Positions 5,652 to 5,850 of a stretch of 5,850 bases of DNA are shown here, piece after piece; position 1 is the stretch's first letter; every line of letters starts with the position of its first letter. Position numbers and translations under genes: made by a program. This stretch comes from an uncultured Collinsella sp. (GTDB lineage Bacteria; Actinomycetota; Coriobacteriia; Coriobacteriales; Coriobacteriaceae): NCBI GenBank assembly GCA_959599615.1, contig CAUGKA010000127.1, positions 1 through 5,850 of the forward strand. Direction: 5' to 3'. Below the pieces are notes generated by a model that was not told the origin of the DNA, did not search any database, and saw only the letters and a program-made list of their open reading frames with translations.

Positions 5652-5665
5652 GGACATTTGGGGAG

Positions 5666-5752
5666 TTACGTCAGCTCGTGCAGCTGGTCGTCATGCCTAT
5701 AAGCATCAAAAATGCCCCGAATCGCTGCTACTAAAAAGGTAACAGTACTCAT
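5666..5752 (-). CDS. Possible 28-aa small ORF starting MSTV
   Basis: The ATG (5750-5752) lies in the right repeat arm and opens a 28-codon frame: MSTVTFLVAAIRGI, then FDAYRHDDQLHELT. It has a hydrophobic N-terminal half and a charged C-terminal half, so it could be a small amphipathic or membrane-associated peptide. No Shine-Dalgarno is present. The stop lies 19 bases before the shared hairpin in its own direction. No family is recognised. It resembles the opposite small ORF only in MSTV and upstream DNA. Confidence 0.3.
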   Translation of the reverse strand: MSTVTFLVAAIRGIFDAYRHDDQLHELT

Positions 5753-5772
5753 ATTTGATGTATTTTGACCAC
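5741..5772 (-). repeat. 32-bp inverted-repeat arm, right copy
   Basis: This is the reverse-complement partner of 5543-5574. Read on the minus strand it begins GTGGTCAAAA and ends AAATATGAGTACTGTT. The GTGG-to-ATG distance is identical in both copies (16 bases), and the four mismatches all fall in that stretch. The arms enclose 166 bases holding the bidirectional hairpin. The layout could be a miniature inverted-repeat element, a pair of operators, or two copies of a dispersed leader. Confidence 0.8.
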
Positions 5773-5822
5773 GGCTATCTACAAACCCCCTAGGCCAGGT
5801 AGCGCGCAGAGATGTGGTGTAA

Positions 5823-5844
5823 GAGGCGGGGAATGCCCCGCCTC
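5823..5844. terminator. Perfect 9-bp GC-rich hairpin at window edge
   Basis: GAGGCGGGG (5823-5831) and CCCCGCCTC (5836-5844) pair perfectly around an AATG tetraloop. It resembles the stem of an intrinsic terminator, probably for a minus-strand gene to the right of the window. The following minus-strand bases (TTACACC) are a poor U-tract, so function is uncertain. Confidence 0.45.
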
Positions 5845-5850
5845 CGCCCT

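Noticed and set aside
5790..5850. Possible 3' end of a minus-strand gene (tail LLHHISARYLA then stop)
   Set aside because: The preceding codons run through the 5823-5844 hairpin and read as low-complexity GRRRGIPR; too short to separate from chance without sequence to the right.

Overview
The window reads as GC-rich chromosomal DNA from a high-GC Gram-positive. The codon usage, the families present and the intergenic style best suit a Coriobacteriia member such as Collinsella. That placement is inference by eye, without a database search. No phage, transposase, CRISPR, rRNA or tRNA gene was seen.

Layout, left to right. Positions 2-1005 (+) hold two metallophosphoesterase genes in an ATGA-overlapping operon; the first is cut by the window edge. 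Positions 1006-1128 are non-coding and carry an imperfect inverted repeat. Positions 1129-1865 (-) hold a type II toxin-antitoxin module: a DUF1778 (TacA-like) antitoxin followed, with a 4-base overlap, by a GNAT (TacT/AtaT-like) toxin. In front of it are a strong Shine-Dalgarno sequence and a perfect 9+3+9 palindrome lying between the -35 and -10 boxes, the layout expected for autorepression. Positions 1969-2973 (-) hold a glutamyl-Q tRNA(Asp) synthetase, probably translated from a leaderless mRNA.

Positions 2974-3482 separate this gene from the divergent large gene and have no convincing coding sequence. They contain a perfect 12-bp hairpin (3111-3144), a weaker stem-loop and an imperfect 27-bp-period repeat. 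Positions 3483-5429 (+) encode a secreted-then-anchored DUF2207 membrane protein of 648 residues with a Gly-rich tail. Positions 5430-5850 contain no recognised gene but are highly structured. A near-identical 32-bp sequence occurs twice in opposite orientation (28/32, no gaps), and each copy contains the start codon of a tiny ORF beginning MSTV. The two ORFs converge on one 17-bp bidirectional terminator-like hairpin whose loop repeats part of the same motif.

The genes do not form one pathway. The phosphoesterase pair, the TA module, gluQ and the DUF2207 gene look like separate transcription units. The TA toxin family acts on charged tRNAs and GluQ-RS modifies tRNA(Asp), but I treat their adjacency as probably coincidental. 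The best candidate for something undescribed is the symmetric 5543-5772 element.
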